NCBI GenBank assembly: GCA_902797985.1
Contig: CADBUZ010000005.1
Location: forward strand, 1 to 64,000
Origin: an uncultured bacterium
GTDB lineage: Bacteria; Cyanobacteriota; Vampirovibrionia; Gastranaerophilales; Gastranaerophilaceae
DNA length: 64,000 nt
Direction: 5' to 3'
Below, piece after piece: positions 28,616 through 36,427 of the stretch. The notes beneath the pieces were generated by a model that saw only the letters and a list, made by a program, of their open reading frames with translations, searched no databases and was not told where the DNA came from. How positions within the stretch are numbered: the stretch's first letter is position 1; the number at the start of each line of letters is the position of its first letter. The position numbers were made by a program, and so were the translations under genes.

Positions 28616-29485
28616 CTACTTAATACTATCTTCTATAACCCCATGTGATATAAAATTCAAATTGTTTCTTACCCAGTAACCGTCAGCATTTTTAAAACTA
28701 TTATTAAGCATAAAATATGTCGAACCCGAACCTGACATAATTGATTTAGGGTAATCTTTTTTTATTTCTTGCAATTCTTTATAATCATCAAAAACGGCTG
28801 TTTCTAAATCGTTGTAAATAAATTGTTCTATATTTGTCCCTATTTTTAAAGCGTCAATAAGTTTATGAGTCATATCATAATTTGGCTTATTTACTAATTG
28901 AGAATATTTTGTATATGCTTCTTTTGCACTAATACCAAGATTATTAGGTTTTATTAACGATACTGAATATTTTTTGAATGGTAACGGTTCAATAATTTCA
29001 CCTCTGCTTGTTGCAAGAAGACAGCCGCCTTCTAAACAAACATTTAAATCTGAACCCAGTCCTCCGCATAATTCATGCATTTCTTCTTTAGATAAAACAT
29101 CGTTAAATAATTTATTCAATCCATATATTGTTCCTGCTGCATTCGTGCTTCCACCGGCTAACCCTGCTGATATTGGAATATTTTTTTCAATAAAAATATT
29201 CGTTTCGTATTGTTTGTCAGAGTCAATATAATTTTTTTGATATAAACAATCAAAAAACACCTTGGCAGCTTTATAAGCTAAATTCTTTTCATTATATGGA
29301 ATTTCAGAACTTGTCCCACTGAGATTAATGGAATTTTTATCCGCCTTTTTTATTGAAATTGTTAAATAATCATACAAATCTACCATTTGCATAACGCTTT
29401 GGATGTTGTGGAATCCATCAGGACGTTTGTTCACAATTTCTAATGTTAAATTTATTTTTGCAGGTGTTTTAATTTTAATTTCCAT
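28616..29485 (-). CDS. ispE: 4-diphosphocytidyl-2-C-methyl-D-erythritol kinase
   Basis: 289 residues. A GHMP-family kinase of the MEP isoprenoid pathway. Signatures are TPAKINLTLEIVNKRPDGFHNI at the N-terminus, the ATP loop PISAGLAGGSTNAAG and the late IMSGSGSTYF. The start is the ATG at 29485, with GGAG 6 nt upstream, rather than the TTG two codons before it. It overlaps the end of rsmA by 11 bp, an order (rsmA-ispE) seen in many bacteria. ispH is also in this window. Confidence 0.94.
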   Translation of the reverse strand: MEIKIKTPAKINLTLEIVNKRPDGFHNIQSVMQMVDLYDYLTISIKKADKNSINLSGTSSEIPYNEKNLAYKAAKVFFDCLYQKNYIDSDKQYETNIFIEKNIPISAGLAGGSTNAAGTIYGLNKLFNDVLSKEEMHELCGGLGSDLNVCLEGGCLLATSRGEIIEPLPFKKYSVSLIKPNNLGISAKEAYTKYSQLVNKPNYDMTHKLIDALKIGTNIEQFIYNDLETAVFDDYKELQEIKKDYPKSIMSGSGSTYFMLNNSFKNADGYWVRNNLNFISHGVIEDSIK

Positions 29486-30326
29486 GCCCAACTCCTGCTA
29501 ATAAAGCTTCTGATAATTCTCCAAATTTTTCAATAGATAAAGACTCTCCTCTTATATTTTCATCAATATTTAATTTTTCTAATGTTGATTTGACCAAATT
29601 TTTATCAAATCCCCCATTTACTAAACAATTTTTGATATTTTTTCTTCTTTGAGAGAAACCTGCTTTTAATACACGTCTAAAATGCGAATAATTGGATAAT
29701 TCAAGTTTTGGTTTATCATTTATTTTCAACCCTACCAGTGCAGAATTAACTTTTGGAGCAGGATAAAAAGATTTTCTGCCGACAAGACGAATAATTTCAC
29801 ATTCAGTCCAGAATTGAGCCAATATAGTCAACAACCCATACTGTTTAGAAGGGCTTTTTTCTGTTGCAACCATTCTTCTTGCAACTTCTTCTTGTACCAT
29901 TAAAACTATTTCGGAAATAGAATTTCGATTCTTATTATCCAAATCATCAATTTCTCCTAATAAATGAGAAATTATTGGAGCGGTAATATAATAAGGTATA
30001 TTCGCCACTACTTTTACTTTTCCCTCATACAATTCTGAAATATCTGTTTTTAAAATATCTTTGTGAATAATTTCTAAATTATCACACTCTATTTTTTCTA
30101 ACTCTTTAATAGCTTCTTCATCTAATTCAATAGCTATAACTTTTTTTGCATATTTAACGAGTTGTTCTGTAACAAAACCGACACCCGCACCAATTTCAAC
30201 CACAACATCATCTTTTGTGATATTTGCATAGTCAAGTATTTCTTCTATCACTTCAGAGTTTACTAAAAAGTTTTGACCTAACCTTTTTTTTGTTCTGAAA
30301 AATTTTGCTCGTTCAAATAAATTCAT
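29475..30326 (-). CDS. rsmA: 16S rRNA (adenine1518-N6/adenine1519-N6)-dimethyltransferase
   Basis: 283 residues, also called KsgA. It dimethylates the two adenines of the helix-45 loop. The opening KKRLGQNFLV, the SAM-binding VVEIGAGVGFVTEQL, the acidic IAIELDEEA and the catalytic NIPYYITAPI motif are all present. The start at 30326 (MNLFERAKFF) is preferred; a frame extension to 30386 would run through the stem of a terminator hairpin. Confidence 0.95.
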   Translation of the reverse strand: MNLFERAKFFRTKKRLGQNFLVNSEVIEEILDYANITKDDVVVEIGAGVGFVTEQLVKYAKKVIAIELDEEAIKELEKIECDNLEIIHKDILKTDISELYEGKVKVVANIPYYITAPIISHLLGEIDDLDNKNRNSISEIVLMVQEEVARRMVATEKSPSKQYGLLTILAQFWTECEIIRLVGRKSFYPAPKVNSALVGLKINDKPKLELSNYSHFRRVLKAGFSQRRKNIKNCLVNGGFDKNLVKSTLEKLNIDENIRGESLSIEKFGELSEALLAGVGHGN

Positions 30327-30364
30327 AAATTTATAGTAATACAAATCAAAATAATATGAAAGTA

Positions 30365-30397
30365 AAAAGAGGTTATTAAAAAACAATAACCTCTTTT
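30365..30397. terminator. terminator hairpin between DUF1858 gene and rsmA
   Basis: AAAAGAGGTTATT and AATAACCTCTTTT form a 13-bp stem with a 7-nt loop and A/T runs on both sides. On the minus strand it would end the transcript of the DUF1858 gene 26 nt after its stop. Confidence 0.8.
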
Positions 30398-30423
30398 AAA
30401 AAAGAAATATTATAAATAATTAA

Positions 30424-30627
30424 CTATTTATTAATTACCGCATTGATATCAGCAACCATTTGATCAGGATCAAATCCGTGAACTTTTGCGCCGGCTTCTA
30501 AATTTTCGAAACGAGCAGCAGCACAACCCAAACAACCCAATCCATATTTTGCAAATATTTCAATACTTTCAGGGTATTGTTGTGCTATATCTAAAATTCC
30601 CATTTCTTTTGTAACCATTTTTTCCAT
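30424..30627 (-). CDS. DUF1858 (hybrid-cluster-associated disulfide) domain protein
   Basis: 67 residues consisting of one DUF1858 domain: MGILDIAQQYPESIEIFAKYGLGCLGCAAA, with the paired Cys (GCLGC) that is thought to bind or exchange with a metal or disulfide, then the helix that contains HGFDPDQM. Such proteins often accompany hybrid-cluster protein or nitric-oxide response genes, but no such gene is near. An AGGAG Shine-Dalgarno lies about 8 nt before the ATG. Confidence 0.82.
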   Translation of the reverse strand: MEKMVTKEMGILDIAQQYPESIEIFAKYGLGCLGCAAARFENLEAGAKVHGFDPDQMVADINAVINK

Positions 30628-30731
30628 GCTTTTACTCCTTTATTAGTTTCTAAAATTTGTCACATTCGTCTTTGACTTTTATAAGAAAATCATTAAATAA
30701 ATTATATCACTAAAATGAAAGGTTTGAAAAT

Positions 30732-30905
30732 ATGGATTTCTTGAAAAAATTTATGAACAATGACAAAACTGTTGTGGGATTATGTGATTTAAAACGCAGA
30801 ACAGCAATTAATTCTTTTAATTTTGCAAGACAAGGCGGATTTAACAGAAGCTTTGCGCCATCGTTTGCATCTGAAATTCCCGGTGGGTTAGTTTACGCAA
30901 AATAA
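30732..30905 (+). CDS. 57-residue small protein
   Basis: This frame starts MDFLKKFMNN and ends GGLVYAK, with an AAAGG element about 9 nt before the ATG. It is basic, has one Cys and shows a Phe/Arg/Gly-rich middle (NFARQGGFNRSFAP). It sits in a 280-nt gap between two minus-strand genes, so it is not a shadow of another gene, and its composition is coding-like. No family was recognised. Confidence 0.5.
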   Translation: MDFLKKFMNNDKTVVGLCDLKRRTAINSFNFARQGGFNRSFAPSFASEIPGGLVYAK

Positions 30906-30910
30906 GAAAA

Positions 30911-31555
30911 TTATATATTAAAGCTTTTTCTTGAGCCTTCTTCGTGATAAACACCACCGCCGCAAACGATTTCAATAACTTTTAGCACGAACTCTTTTGC
31001 GGAGTCTTGAGAGTTTAAGAAAAATTCTTTATTTGCTAAGTGTCTTATTTTGAATACAGAGTTTTGCATTTTATCTGCAGGGATGTATAATGAAGCGATT
31101 TCATTATCAAGAAGTCGTTTCATTGACTCGCTCTTATCGTCAATTCCCTTCATCAGCTCAGTATAGTTACCTTTTATTGCCATTATTCTGCCGCAAAACA
31201 AAGGTGGAAGCTGCTCTCTATATAATGCTTGCGGTTCAAAATTACATCTTGTTGTAAGACTGATTGTATGCCATAAAATATTTATTGTTACAATTGTTTT
31301 TTGCGCATCATAATCAACGTATATATTTTGAGTTGTAATTCCTCTTGAAGAAAATGATTTTTTGAGCGTTTCTACAATTGATTTTAAATCTAAAATTATT
31401 TCATTAAAAACGGCAGTTGTGTTAATAGTTGCATTTTGATAATCAAGAAATTGTTTATACATGTGCGTGGAAACGAGTCCGACACGTTCTTGAATTAGTG
31501 CGTCATTTCTGAAATTCATCTCTGTATTATCAAAACTGTCGTATCCGCTTGTCAC
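30911..31555 (-). CDS. hypothetical protein of 214 residues
   Basis: A soluble protein without signal peptide. The GTG start at 31555 has GGAGAG 5 nt upstream. Long helical stretches (RVGLVSTHMYKQFLDYQNA, FNEIILDLKSIVETLKKSF) are followed by a beta-rich part (IYVDYDAQKTIVTINILWHTISL) and a C-terminal helix (KEFVLKVIEIVCGGG). Nothing in it points to a catalytic site. No family was recognised. It is monocistronic. Confidence 0.6.
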   Translation of the reverse strand: MTSGYDSFDNTEMNFRNDALIQERVGLVSTHMYKQFLDYQNATINTTAVFNEIILDLKSIVETLKKSFSSRGITTQNIYVDYDAQKTIVTINILWHTISLTTRCNFEPQALYREQLPPLFCGRIMAIKGNYTELMKGIDDKSESMKRLLDNEIASLYIPADKMQNSVFKIRHLANKEFFLNSQDSAKEFVLKVIEIVCGGGVYHEEGSRKSFNI

Positions 31556-31689
31556 AATTTCTCTCCTGCATGAATTTTACAACCAAACATGCTTTAGTGT
31601 AAAGCATTAATCAGATTTCGTTACATTATAAAAATGTGAAATAATATTTGTAATAATATTGTACACTTAATAATAAAATATTTCTATTA

Positions 31690-31849
31690 TCAAAATGGGT
31701 AAATTAGCAAAATTATTAACTTGCAGATAAAATCTGTTCATGATTTAATAAACCTACTGAGATTTTCTCTAGTCTAACGAAAGGGTTGGGGGTAAAATAA
31801 TAGCCCTCCGCAGTCAGAACAATAAAAACCTGACTTAAATATATAAAAA
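31690..31849 (+). promoter_or_regulatory. possible structured leader of ispH-rpsA
   Basis: The gene-free stretch before ispH contains GGGTTGGGGG facing GCCCTCC and, closer to the gene, AGTCAG-N12-CTGACT at 31814-31837. The latter ends 12 nt before the TTG start codon, where no Shine-Dalgarno is seen. It could be a 5' regulatory element or a decayed intergenic repeat; nothing identifies a known riboswitch class. Confidence 0.3.
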
Positions 31850-32725
31850 TTGAACACAGAAAGAAATATAAAATTAGCAAAATTTGCAGGCTTTTGTTAC
31901 GGTGTAAAACGAGCAGTAGATACCGTTAAAAAATTAAAAGCCGATAATCCTGATAAACAAATATATGTACTTGGAGAGCTTATACATAATACTCAAGTCA
32001 TCCAAGAACTTGATGCAATGGGGATAAAAACGATTGATGAATTGCCTGAAAAAGGAGAAGGTATCTGTGTAATAAGAAGTCATGGTGCATCTCCGGAGGT
32101 ATTTGAAAATATTAAAAATGCGGGATTTGAAATAGTTGATTTAACTTGTTTAGATGTAAAAAAAGTTCAACAGCAAGCGATTGAACTCGCAAAAGAAGAT
32201 TACTTTGTAGTTATTGTCGGAAAATCAGAACATCCGGAAGTGGTTGCTATAAAAGCAAATGCTGAATTATGGAGTAAAAATGTTGTTGTTGCAAGCAACC
32301 CGGAAAAATTAAAACCATTCGAAGATAAAATTAAAAAACACAAAAAAGTAGGGGTTGTAGTACAAACCACTCAACGATTAGAAAATCTTTTAGAAATAAT
32401 AAAATATTTAACTCCTATTTCAAAAGAATTAAAAATAAAAAATACAATATGCCAAAGTACTTCAATGCGTCAAAAAGAAGCAAGGGAACTGGCAAAAGAA
32501 AGCGATTTAATGATCGTTGTCGGTTCTAAAAAAAGTGCTAACACTACTCATTTAGCAGAAATTTTAAAAGAATATTCTGAAACTATCCACATAGAAAATG
32601 ATACAGAATTAAAAAATTATAAAAATATTATTGAAAAATCAAAAGATATAGCAGTAACAGCAGGAGCATCCACTCCACAGTCTGTTATAGAAAAAGTTGT
32701 AAACGAATTAAAAGGAGGAATATAA
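31850..32725 (+). CDS. ispH: 4-hydroxy-3-methylbut-2-enyl diphosphate reductase
   Basis: 291 residues. The last enzyme of the MEP pathway, a 4Fe-4S protein that makes IPP and DMAPP. The three cluster cysteines are in AGFCYGVKRA, VDLTCLDVKK and NTICQSTSMRQ; the HGASPEV and GKSEHPEV elements are also typical. The start is TTG at 31850: an in-frame stop lies just upstream and the first ATG is far inside the protein. Only 1 nt separates its stop from the rpsA ATG, and the rpsA ribosome binding site lies in its last codons. In some anaerobes ispH and rpsA are fused, so this adjacency is meaningful. Confidence 0.94.
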   Translation: MNTERNIKLAKFAGFCYGVKRAVDTVKKLKADNPDKQIYVLGELIHNTQVIQELDAMGIKTIDELPEKGEGICVIRSHGASPEVFENIKNAGFEIVDLTCLDVKKVQQQAIELAKEDYFVVIVGKSEHPEVVAIKANAELWSKNVVVASNPEKLKPFEDKIKKHKKVGVVVQTTQRLENLLEIIKYLTPISKELKIKNTICQSTSMRQKEARELAKESDLMIVVGSKKSANTTHLAEILKEYSETIHIENDTELKNYKNIIEKSKDIAVTAGASTPQSVIEKVVNELKGGI

Positions 32726-32726
32726 A

Positions 32727-33782
32727 ATGGTTACAATGGAAAAAACATTAGACGAATTTGAACAATTATTGGAAGATTCTCTATCAAAACAACACGCAGT
32801 AGCTGACATAGTAGAAGGTACTGTTATGAAAAAAGATTCAGATGGTTATCTTGTTAGTGTAAAAGGTGCAAAAATGGAAGCATATTTACCAAGCAAAGAA
32901 GTTCCATCAGAAGAAACTCTTGAAATTGGCGACATAAAAGAATTTTATGTGTTAAAAGAAGAAGATAACGAAGATGCTATGATGTTATCACTAAAAAGAA
33001 TTGCATTTGCTCAAGCTTGGGCTCAACTTAATGATGCAAAACTTCAAGGTGATACTATTCTTGCAAAAGTTGTTTCAACAGTTAAAGGCGGCGTTTTGGT
33101 TGACGTAGCTGACCTTAAAGGATTTATTCCATCTTCTCAATTAAGAACCGGTGTTCCATTTGACGGACTTGTTGATACTAAGATTGAAGTTAAAGTTCTT
33201 GAAGCTGATCCTAAGAAAAATAAACTTATTCTTTCTCAACGTCAAGCTGTTGCTGAACAACGTGATCAAGTTGTTGATAACGTTTTAAATTCTTTAGAAG
33301 AAGATTCTGTTGTTTCAGGTACAGTAGTAAGAATTACAGATTTTGGTGCGTTTGTTGATATTAATGGTATTGATGGTTTATTACCTATATCTGAAATTTC
33401 TTGGCAAAGAATTAAACATCCTTCTGATGTTTTAACTCTTGGTGATACTATTGAAGTTAAGATTATTAAAATTGATATGGAATTAAAGAGAATTTCATTA
33501 TCATTAAAGAGAATGGGTGAAAATCCTTGGCAACAAATTGAAGGACAATTTGAAGAAGGTCAAGTTGTTACAGGTACTGTTAATAAAATCACTACATTCG
33601 GTGCATTTATTAACATCTTCCCTGGAGTAGAAGCATTATTACCTGTTGCTGAAATGAGCGATGAAAATGTTAATCCGTTCAATCTTTTCAAAGTGGGTGA
33701 TGAAGTTAAAGTTCTTATCAAGAGATTTACTCCTCAAGAACACAGAATTGCATTAAGCATTAAAGATATCCCAAACGAATAG
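32727..33782 (+). CDS. rpsA: 30S ribosomal protein S1 with four S1 domains
   Basis: 351 residues with four OB-fold S1 domains at about residues 24-90, 107-172, 188-258 and 274-343 (for example GTVVRITDFGAFVDINGIDGL and GTVNKITTFGAFINI). E. coli S1 has six, cyanobacterial S1 usually three, so four places it with the shorter forms. It helps the ribosome take up mRNA. A strong GGAGG Shine-Dalgarno lies 8 nt before the ATG, inside the end of ispH. Confidence 0.92.
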   Translation: MVTMEKTLDEFEQLLEDSLSKQHAVADIVEGTVMKKDSDGYLVSVKGAKMEAYLPSKEVPSEETLEIGDIKEFYVLKEEDNEDAMMLSLKRIAFAQAWAQLNDAKLQGDTILAKVVSTVKGGVLVDVADLKGFIPSSQLRTGVPFDGLVDTKIEVKVLEADPKKNKLILSQRQAVAEQRDQVVDNVLNSLEEDSVVSGTVVRITDFGAFVDINGIDGLLPISEISWQRIKHPSDVLTLGDTIEVKIIKIDMELKRISLSLKRMGENPWQQIEGQFEEGQVVTGTVNKITTFGAFINIFPGVEALLPVAEMSDENVNPFNLFKVGDEVKVLIKRFTPQEHRIALSIKDIPNE

Positions 33783-33800
33783 TTTGAATATTATATTTTA

Positions 33801-33832
33801 AAAGGGTTATTCAGTTAGAATAACCCTTTTTT
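33801..33832 (+). terminator. Rho-independent terminator of ispH-rpsA
   Basis: AAAGGGTTATTC and GAATAACCCTTT form a 12-bp stem with loop AGTTA, followed by TTTT. It lies 18 nt after the rpsA stop. Confidence 0.92.
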
Positions 33833-33840
33833 TATTCCTA

Positions 33841-33866
33841 AGGATTAGCTTATACAGGCTAATCCT
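33841..33866. repeat. palindromic hairpin AGGATTAGC/GCTAATCCT
   Basis: A 9-bp perfect stem with an 8-nt loop, just after the rpsA terminator. Its outer ATCCTAC text is shared with the hairpins at 44812-44895, suggesting one family of small dispersed palindromes. Confidence 0.55.
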
Positions 33867-33965
33867 ACTTATTAAATATAGCGAAATATGGTGATTATTC
33901 TTAAAAAAACATCTCTAATAATTAATGTATGAAATTTGTGAAGTTTTTAAAGTTAATAAATAAAA

Positions 33966-34130
33966 AAGTGGAAAAGTACGATAGGATTACTCACACCAAT
34001 CCTTTCACTTTTCCAAGACACAACTATACAATAGTGTGGGTTGAAGATACCTTGCGAGATTTCCCTCTCAAAGATACATAATGAGCTGACAGATAATTTC
34101 TGAAAGCGGGAGCCTCTTTGAGGCTCTTTT
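33966..34130 (+). ncRNA. candidate structured RNA upstream of yidD
   Basis: Between rpsA and yidD lies a gene-free tract with consecutive stems: GGAAAAGT (33970-33977) with ACTTTTCC (34007-34014), enclosing GGATT/AATCC; CAC-A-ACTAT (34019-34027) with ATAGTGTG (34031-34038); CAGA/TCTG (34090-34102); and a textbook terminator GAGCCTC-TTT-GAGGCTC (34110-34126) plus T-run. The heptamer AAGATAC occurs twice in the middle. Four stems ending in a terminator with no reading frame suggest a small RNA of about 160 nt. It does not match the SRP RNA, tmRNA or 6S RNA layouts known to me. Confidence 0.5.
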
Positions 34131-34135
34131 ATTTT
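34110..34135 (+). terminator. terminator of the candidate RNA
   Basis: GAGCCTC-TTT-GAGGCTC is a perfect 7-bp GC-rich stem with a 3-nt loop, followed by TTTTATTTT. Confidence 0.85.
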
Positions 34136-34154
34136 AACTTTTTTAAATCAATTT

Positions 34155-34164
34155 ATGATAAAAT
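34155..34164 (+). promoter_or_regulatory. extended -10 element giving a probable leaderless yidD mRNA
   Basis: ATGATAAAAT with TAAAAT at 34159-34164, 7 nt before the yidD ATG at 34172. There is no Shine-Dalgarno, only a T-run, so the transcript should begin at about the ATG. Confidence 0.55.
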
Positions 34165-34171
34165 ATTTTTT

Positions 34172-34381
34172 ATGTTAAAGAAAATCTGTACTTTTATTAT
34201 TAATATCTATCAAAAAATATCAAGCTTAACGCCATCTCGGTGCAGATTTTATCCTACCTGTTCTCAATACACGAAAGAAGCGATTCAAAAATACGGATTT
34301 TTAAAAGGAGGCTGGCTGGGTATAAAAAGAATCTGTCGTTGTCATCCGTTAAATAAAGGCGGATATGACCCCGTGCCTTAA
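34172..34381 (+). CDS. yidD: membrane protein insertion efficiency factor YidD
   Basis: 69 residues from the ATG at 34172; an upstream in-frame ATG would start inside the terminator region. The family core [21 protein letters not shown], then [25 protein letters not shown], is complete, with the conserved Cys residues and N-terminal amphipathic helix. It assists YidC-mediated membrane insertion. It is usually located next to rnpA and yidC, but neither is present here. Confidence 0.95.
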   Translation: MLKKICTFIINIYQKISSLTPSRCRFYPTCSQYTKEAIQKYGFLKGGWLGIKRICRCHPLNKGGYDPVP

Positions 34382-34382
34382 T

Positions 34383-34817
34383 TTATGCTATCAACCCGAG
34401 TCTTATTTTGTTTAATTCCCCTAATTGAGTTGCACCAATCATCCTATCCTGTGAATCTGTTATAGTTTCTTTTGCATCAGAAAATGGAACTACATTTTTA
34501 TTGTTAAAAACTTCATTTGTTTGAATAGAATTAAATGATGTTTTATTCGTATTACTAATAACAGCAGGTAATTGTTTATTAATATTATCTAACATAGAAG
34601 AAAAGTCTTTTCCTGTTCCTTCTAATTTATTCAAATTTTGTTCTGAATTTGATGCCAATGTAATTTGGCGTTTTTGTAATTCAGCTGTTTGAAGTCGTTG
34701 TCTGTCAATATTTAAATTTCCCGTAGGAGTAACACCTAGTGACTGAAGTCGTCTGATAACTTCAAGTGCTTCAGGGTTGGGGATATATTGATTTATTGAA
34801 CTTACAGCCGAAACCAT
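34383..34817 (-). CDS. hypothetical protein with an 'IRRLQSLGVTPT' motif
   Basis: 144 residues without signal peptide. The element EVIRRLQSLGVTPTGNL at about residues 20-36 resembles the one in the 172-residue protein at 23102-23620, and both end in a similar short hydrophobic tail (IRLGLIA; ARYMLGI). The centre is Asn/Ser/Thr-rich and probably flexible. It ends 2 nt from the convergent yidD stop. No family was recognised; the two genes may be distant paralogues. Confidence 0.6.
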   Translation of the reverse strand: MVSAVSSINQYIPNPEALEVIRRLQSLGVTPTGNLNIDRQRLQTAELQKRQITLASNSEQNLNKLEGTGKDFSSMLDNINKQLPAVISNTNKTSFNSIQTNEVFNNKNVVPFSDAKETITDSQDRMIGATQLGELNKIRLGLIA

Positions 34818-35064
34818 TTTAATACCTTAAATCTTCTTATCTACACGGATAAATCCATAAACATTTGTGATATGGGATAAACTAAATTCATATCTACACA
34901 ATATACATGTACCAAATTTTTTTGGATTTGTAACCCTATTTAAGTGAATTTAACAACTATTTGTTACAAAACTTAACATTTCACAAAGAGAAAGCAATTT
35001 TTTTAATAAAAAAAACTTTATTAAAATGTAAGGTTAGTTTATTTATAGATTGGTAAGGTTATTT

Positions 35065-35451
35065 ATGGTTAACACATCTGTTTCTGCAACTACAGCAGCC
35101 ACTACACAAAATCAATATTTTAATCCTTTGGGAACAACCAATTCAATGTCAACAGACTTTTTTGGTTCTCAAGTATTTGGTAACGGAATATTTAATCCTG
35201 CATCAACATCACCAAGCTTTATGAAAGAAACTCCTAAAAATTCTGCATCAGCTTTATTGCATAATTATTATCAAACTAACGGTGGGGCAAATCCTACAGG
35301 AGCAGCAACAATGCAAGATTATTATATTGCAAGCCAAATAGCTAATCAGTTTGCTAACAATTCGTATTTAATTTCACCTTATAGCTCATTTTTCCAAAAC
35401 GACTTTTTAGCACAACAACTGATTCCTCCGAGTGTTAATTATTCGGCATAA
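35065..35451 (+). CDS. hypothetical Asn/Ser/Thr-rich protein
   Basis: 128 residues from the ATG at 35065, with AAGG 6 nt upstream, rather than an ATG or GTG at 35050. It has no signal peptide. The N-terminus is Thr/Ala-rich (MVNTSVSATTAATTQ), the middle low-complexity with FGSQVFGNGIFNP, and the C-terminus aromatic (YLISPYSSFFQNDFLAQQ). It resembles a small structural or export-associated protein, but no function can be stated. It faces the 144-residue gene divergently, with a shared 247-nt intergenic region. Confidence 0.5.
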   Translation: MVNTSVSATTAATTQNQYFNPLGTTNSMSTDFFGSQVFGNGIFNPASTSPSFMKETPKNSASALLHNYYQTNGGANPTGAATMQDYYIASQIANQFANNSYLISPYSSFFQNDFLAQQLIPPSVNYSA

Positions 35452-35543
35452 AAGATTTTATTTTTACAAACCTTATTAATAAACTAAACTAAACAACCTT
35501 TACATGAGGATTGTAGAGAGAGTGTGAAAAAGAAAAATAAATT

Positions 35544-35571
35544 TTGATAGTATTTTATTTTATGATAGAAT
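35544..35571 (+). promoter_or_regulatory. promoter of lpxI-lpxB
   Basis: TTGATA (35544-35549) and the extended -10 TGA-TAGAAT (35563-35571) have 16 nt between hexamers. The ATG of lpxI is 24 nt after the -10, with AGAGGGAA as ribosome binding site. Confidence 0.6.
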
Positions 35572-35594
35572 AATATTTATATTAAGAGGGAATT

Positions 35595-36410
35595 ATGGCA
35601 ATTGAATTAGATCAAAGGCAAGGATTAATAGCAGGAGATGGACTTTTACCTGTGAAAATGGCACAGTATGCAAAGGAAAACGGATTTGACGTTGTATGCA
35701 TTTCGCTATCTTCTGATAATTATAGAGAACTAAAAAAATACTGTTCTAAGGTGTACTCGTGTGCACCGGGCGAACCGTTAAAAATTGAAAAAATATTACA
35801 AGAAGAAAATATAAAACAATTAACATTTCTAGGAAAAGTTAATAAAAGTATTTTATTAAAACGACCAAAATTTGACAGTAAAGCAATAGAATTTTTTAAA
35901 AGAGCTGTCAGATTAAACGATGACAAAGTAATGCTTATGATTATCGAAGAATTAGAAGCCATTGGTGTAACTGTTCTTGATCAAACAATCTTTATCAAAA
36001 ACTTAATGATTCCATCTGGTGTTTTAGGTAAAACTCAACCAACAAAAGAGCAAATTGAAGATGTAAATTATGGCTACGAAATAGCAAAAGAAGTAGGAAA
36101 ATTAGACATTGGACAATCCGTTGTCATAAAAGATAAAATGATTATGGCAGTTGAAGCAATAGAAGGTACTGATAAGTGCATTCGCAGAGGCGGGAAACTT
36201 GCTAAAAAAGGCGGTTGCATAGTTAAAGTTGCAAAACCTCATCAAGATAAGCGTTTTGACATACCTGCAATCGGTTTAAAAACACTAAAAACCATGAGAA
36301 GATATAACAACACTCTTATTGCTGTAGAAGCAGGTGAAACAATAATAGTGGACCAAGAAAAAACTATTCAATACGCTGATAAACACGGAATTGTAATTAT
36401 GGCAATTTAA
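35595..36410 (+). CDS. lpxI: UDP-2,3-diacylglucosamine pyrophosphatase LpxI
   Basis: 271 residues. LpxI (former DUF1009) hydrolyses UDP-2,3-diacylglucosamine to lipid X in lipid A synthesis and replaces LpxH in several lineages. Signatures are QGLIAGDGLLPVKMAQ at the N-terminus, FLGKVNKSILL, VRLNDDKVMLMI, the LDIGQSVVIKDKMIMAVEAIEGTD stretch and the late KPHQDKRFDIPAIG with its catalytic acidic residue. lpxB follows after 17 nt, which fits the pathway order exactly. Confidence 0.95.
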   Translation: MAIELDQRQGLIAGDGLLPVKMAQYAKENGFDVVCISLSSDNYRELKKYCSKVYSCAPGEPLKIEKILQEENIKQLTFLGKVNKSILLKRPKFDSKAIEFFKRAVRLNDDKVMLMIIEELEAIGVTVLDQTIFIKNLMIPSGVLGKTQPTKEQIEDVNYGYEIAKEVGKLDIGQSVVIKDKMIMAVEAIEGTDKCIRRGGKLAKKGGCIVKVAKPHQDKRFDIPAIGLKTLKTMRRYNNTLIAVEAGETIIVDQEKTIQYADKHGIVIMAI

Positions 36411-36427
36411 TAAACGGAAATTTTAAA

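Noticed and set aside
33966-34130. SRP RNA, 6S RNA or tmRNA identity for the structured RNA
   Set aside because: None of the hallmark sequences (SRP tetraloop GGAAG/asymmetric loop, tmRNA peptide frame and tRNA-like ends, 6S central bubble with closing stems) was recognised. Kept as an unclassified candidate.
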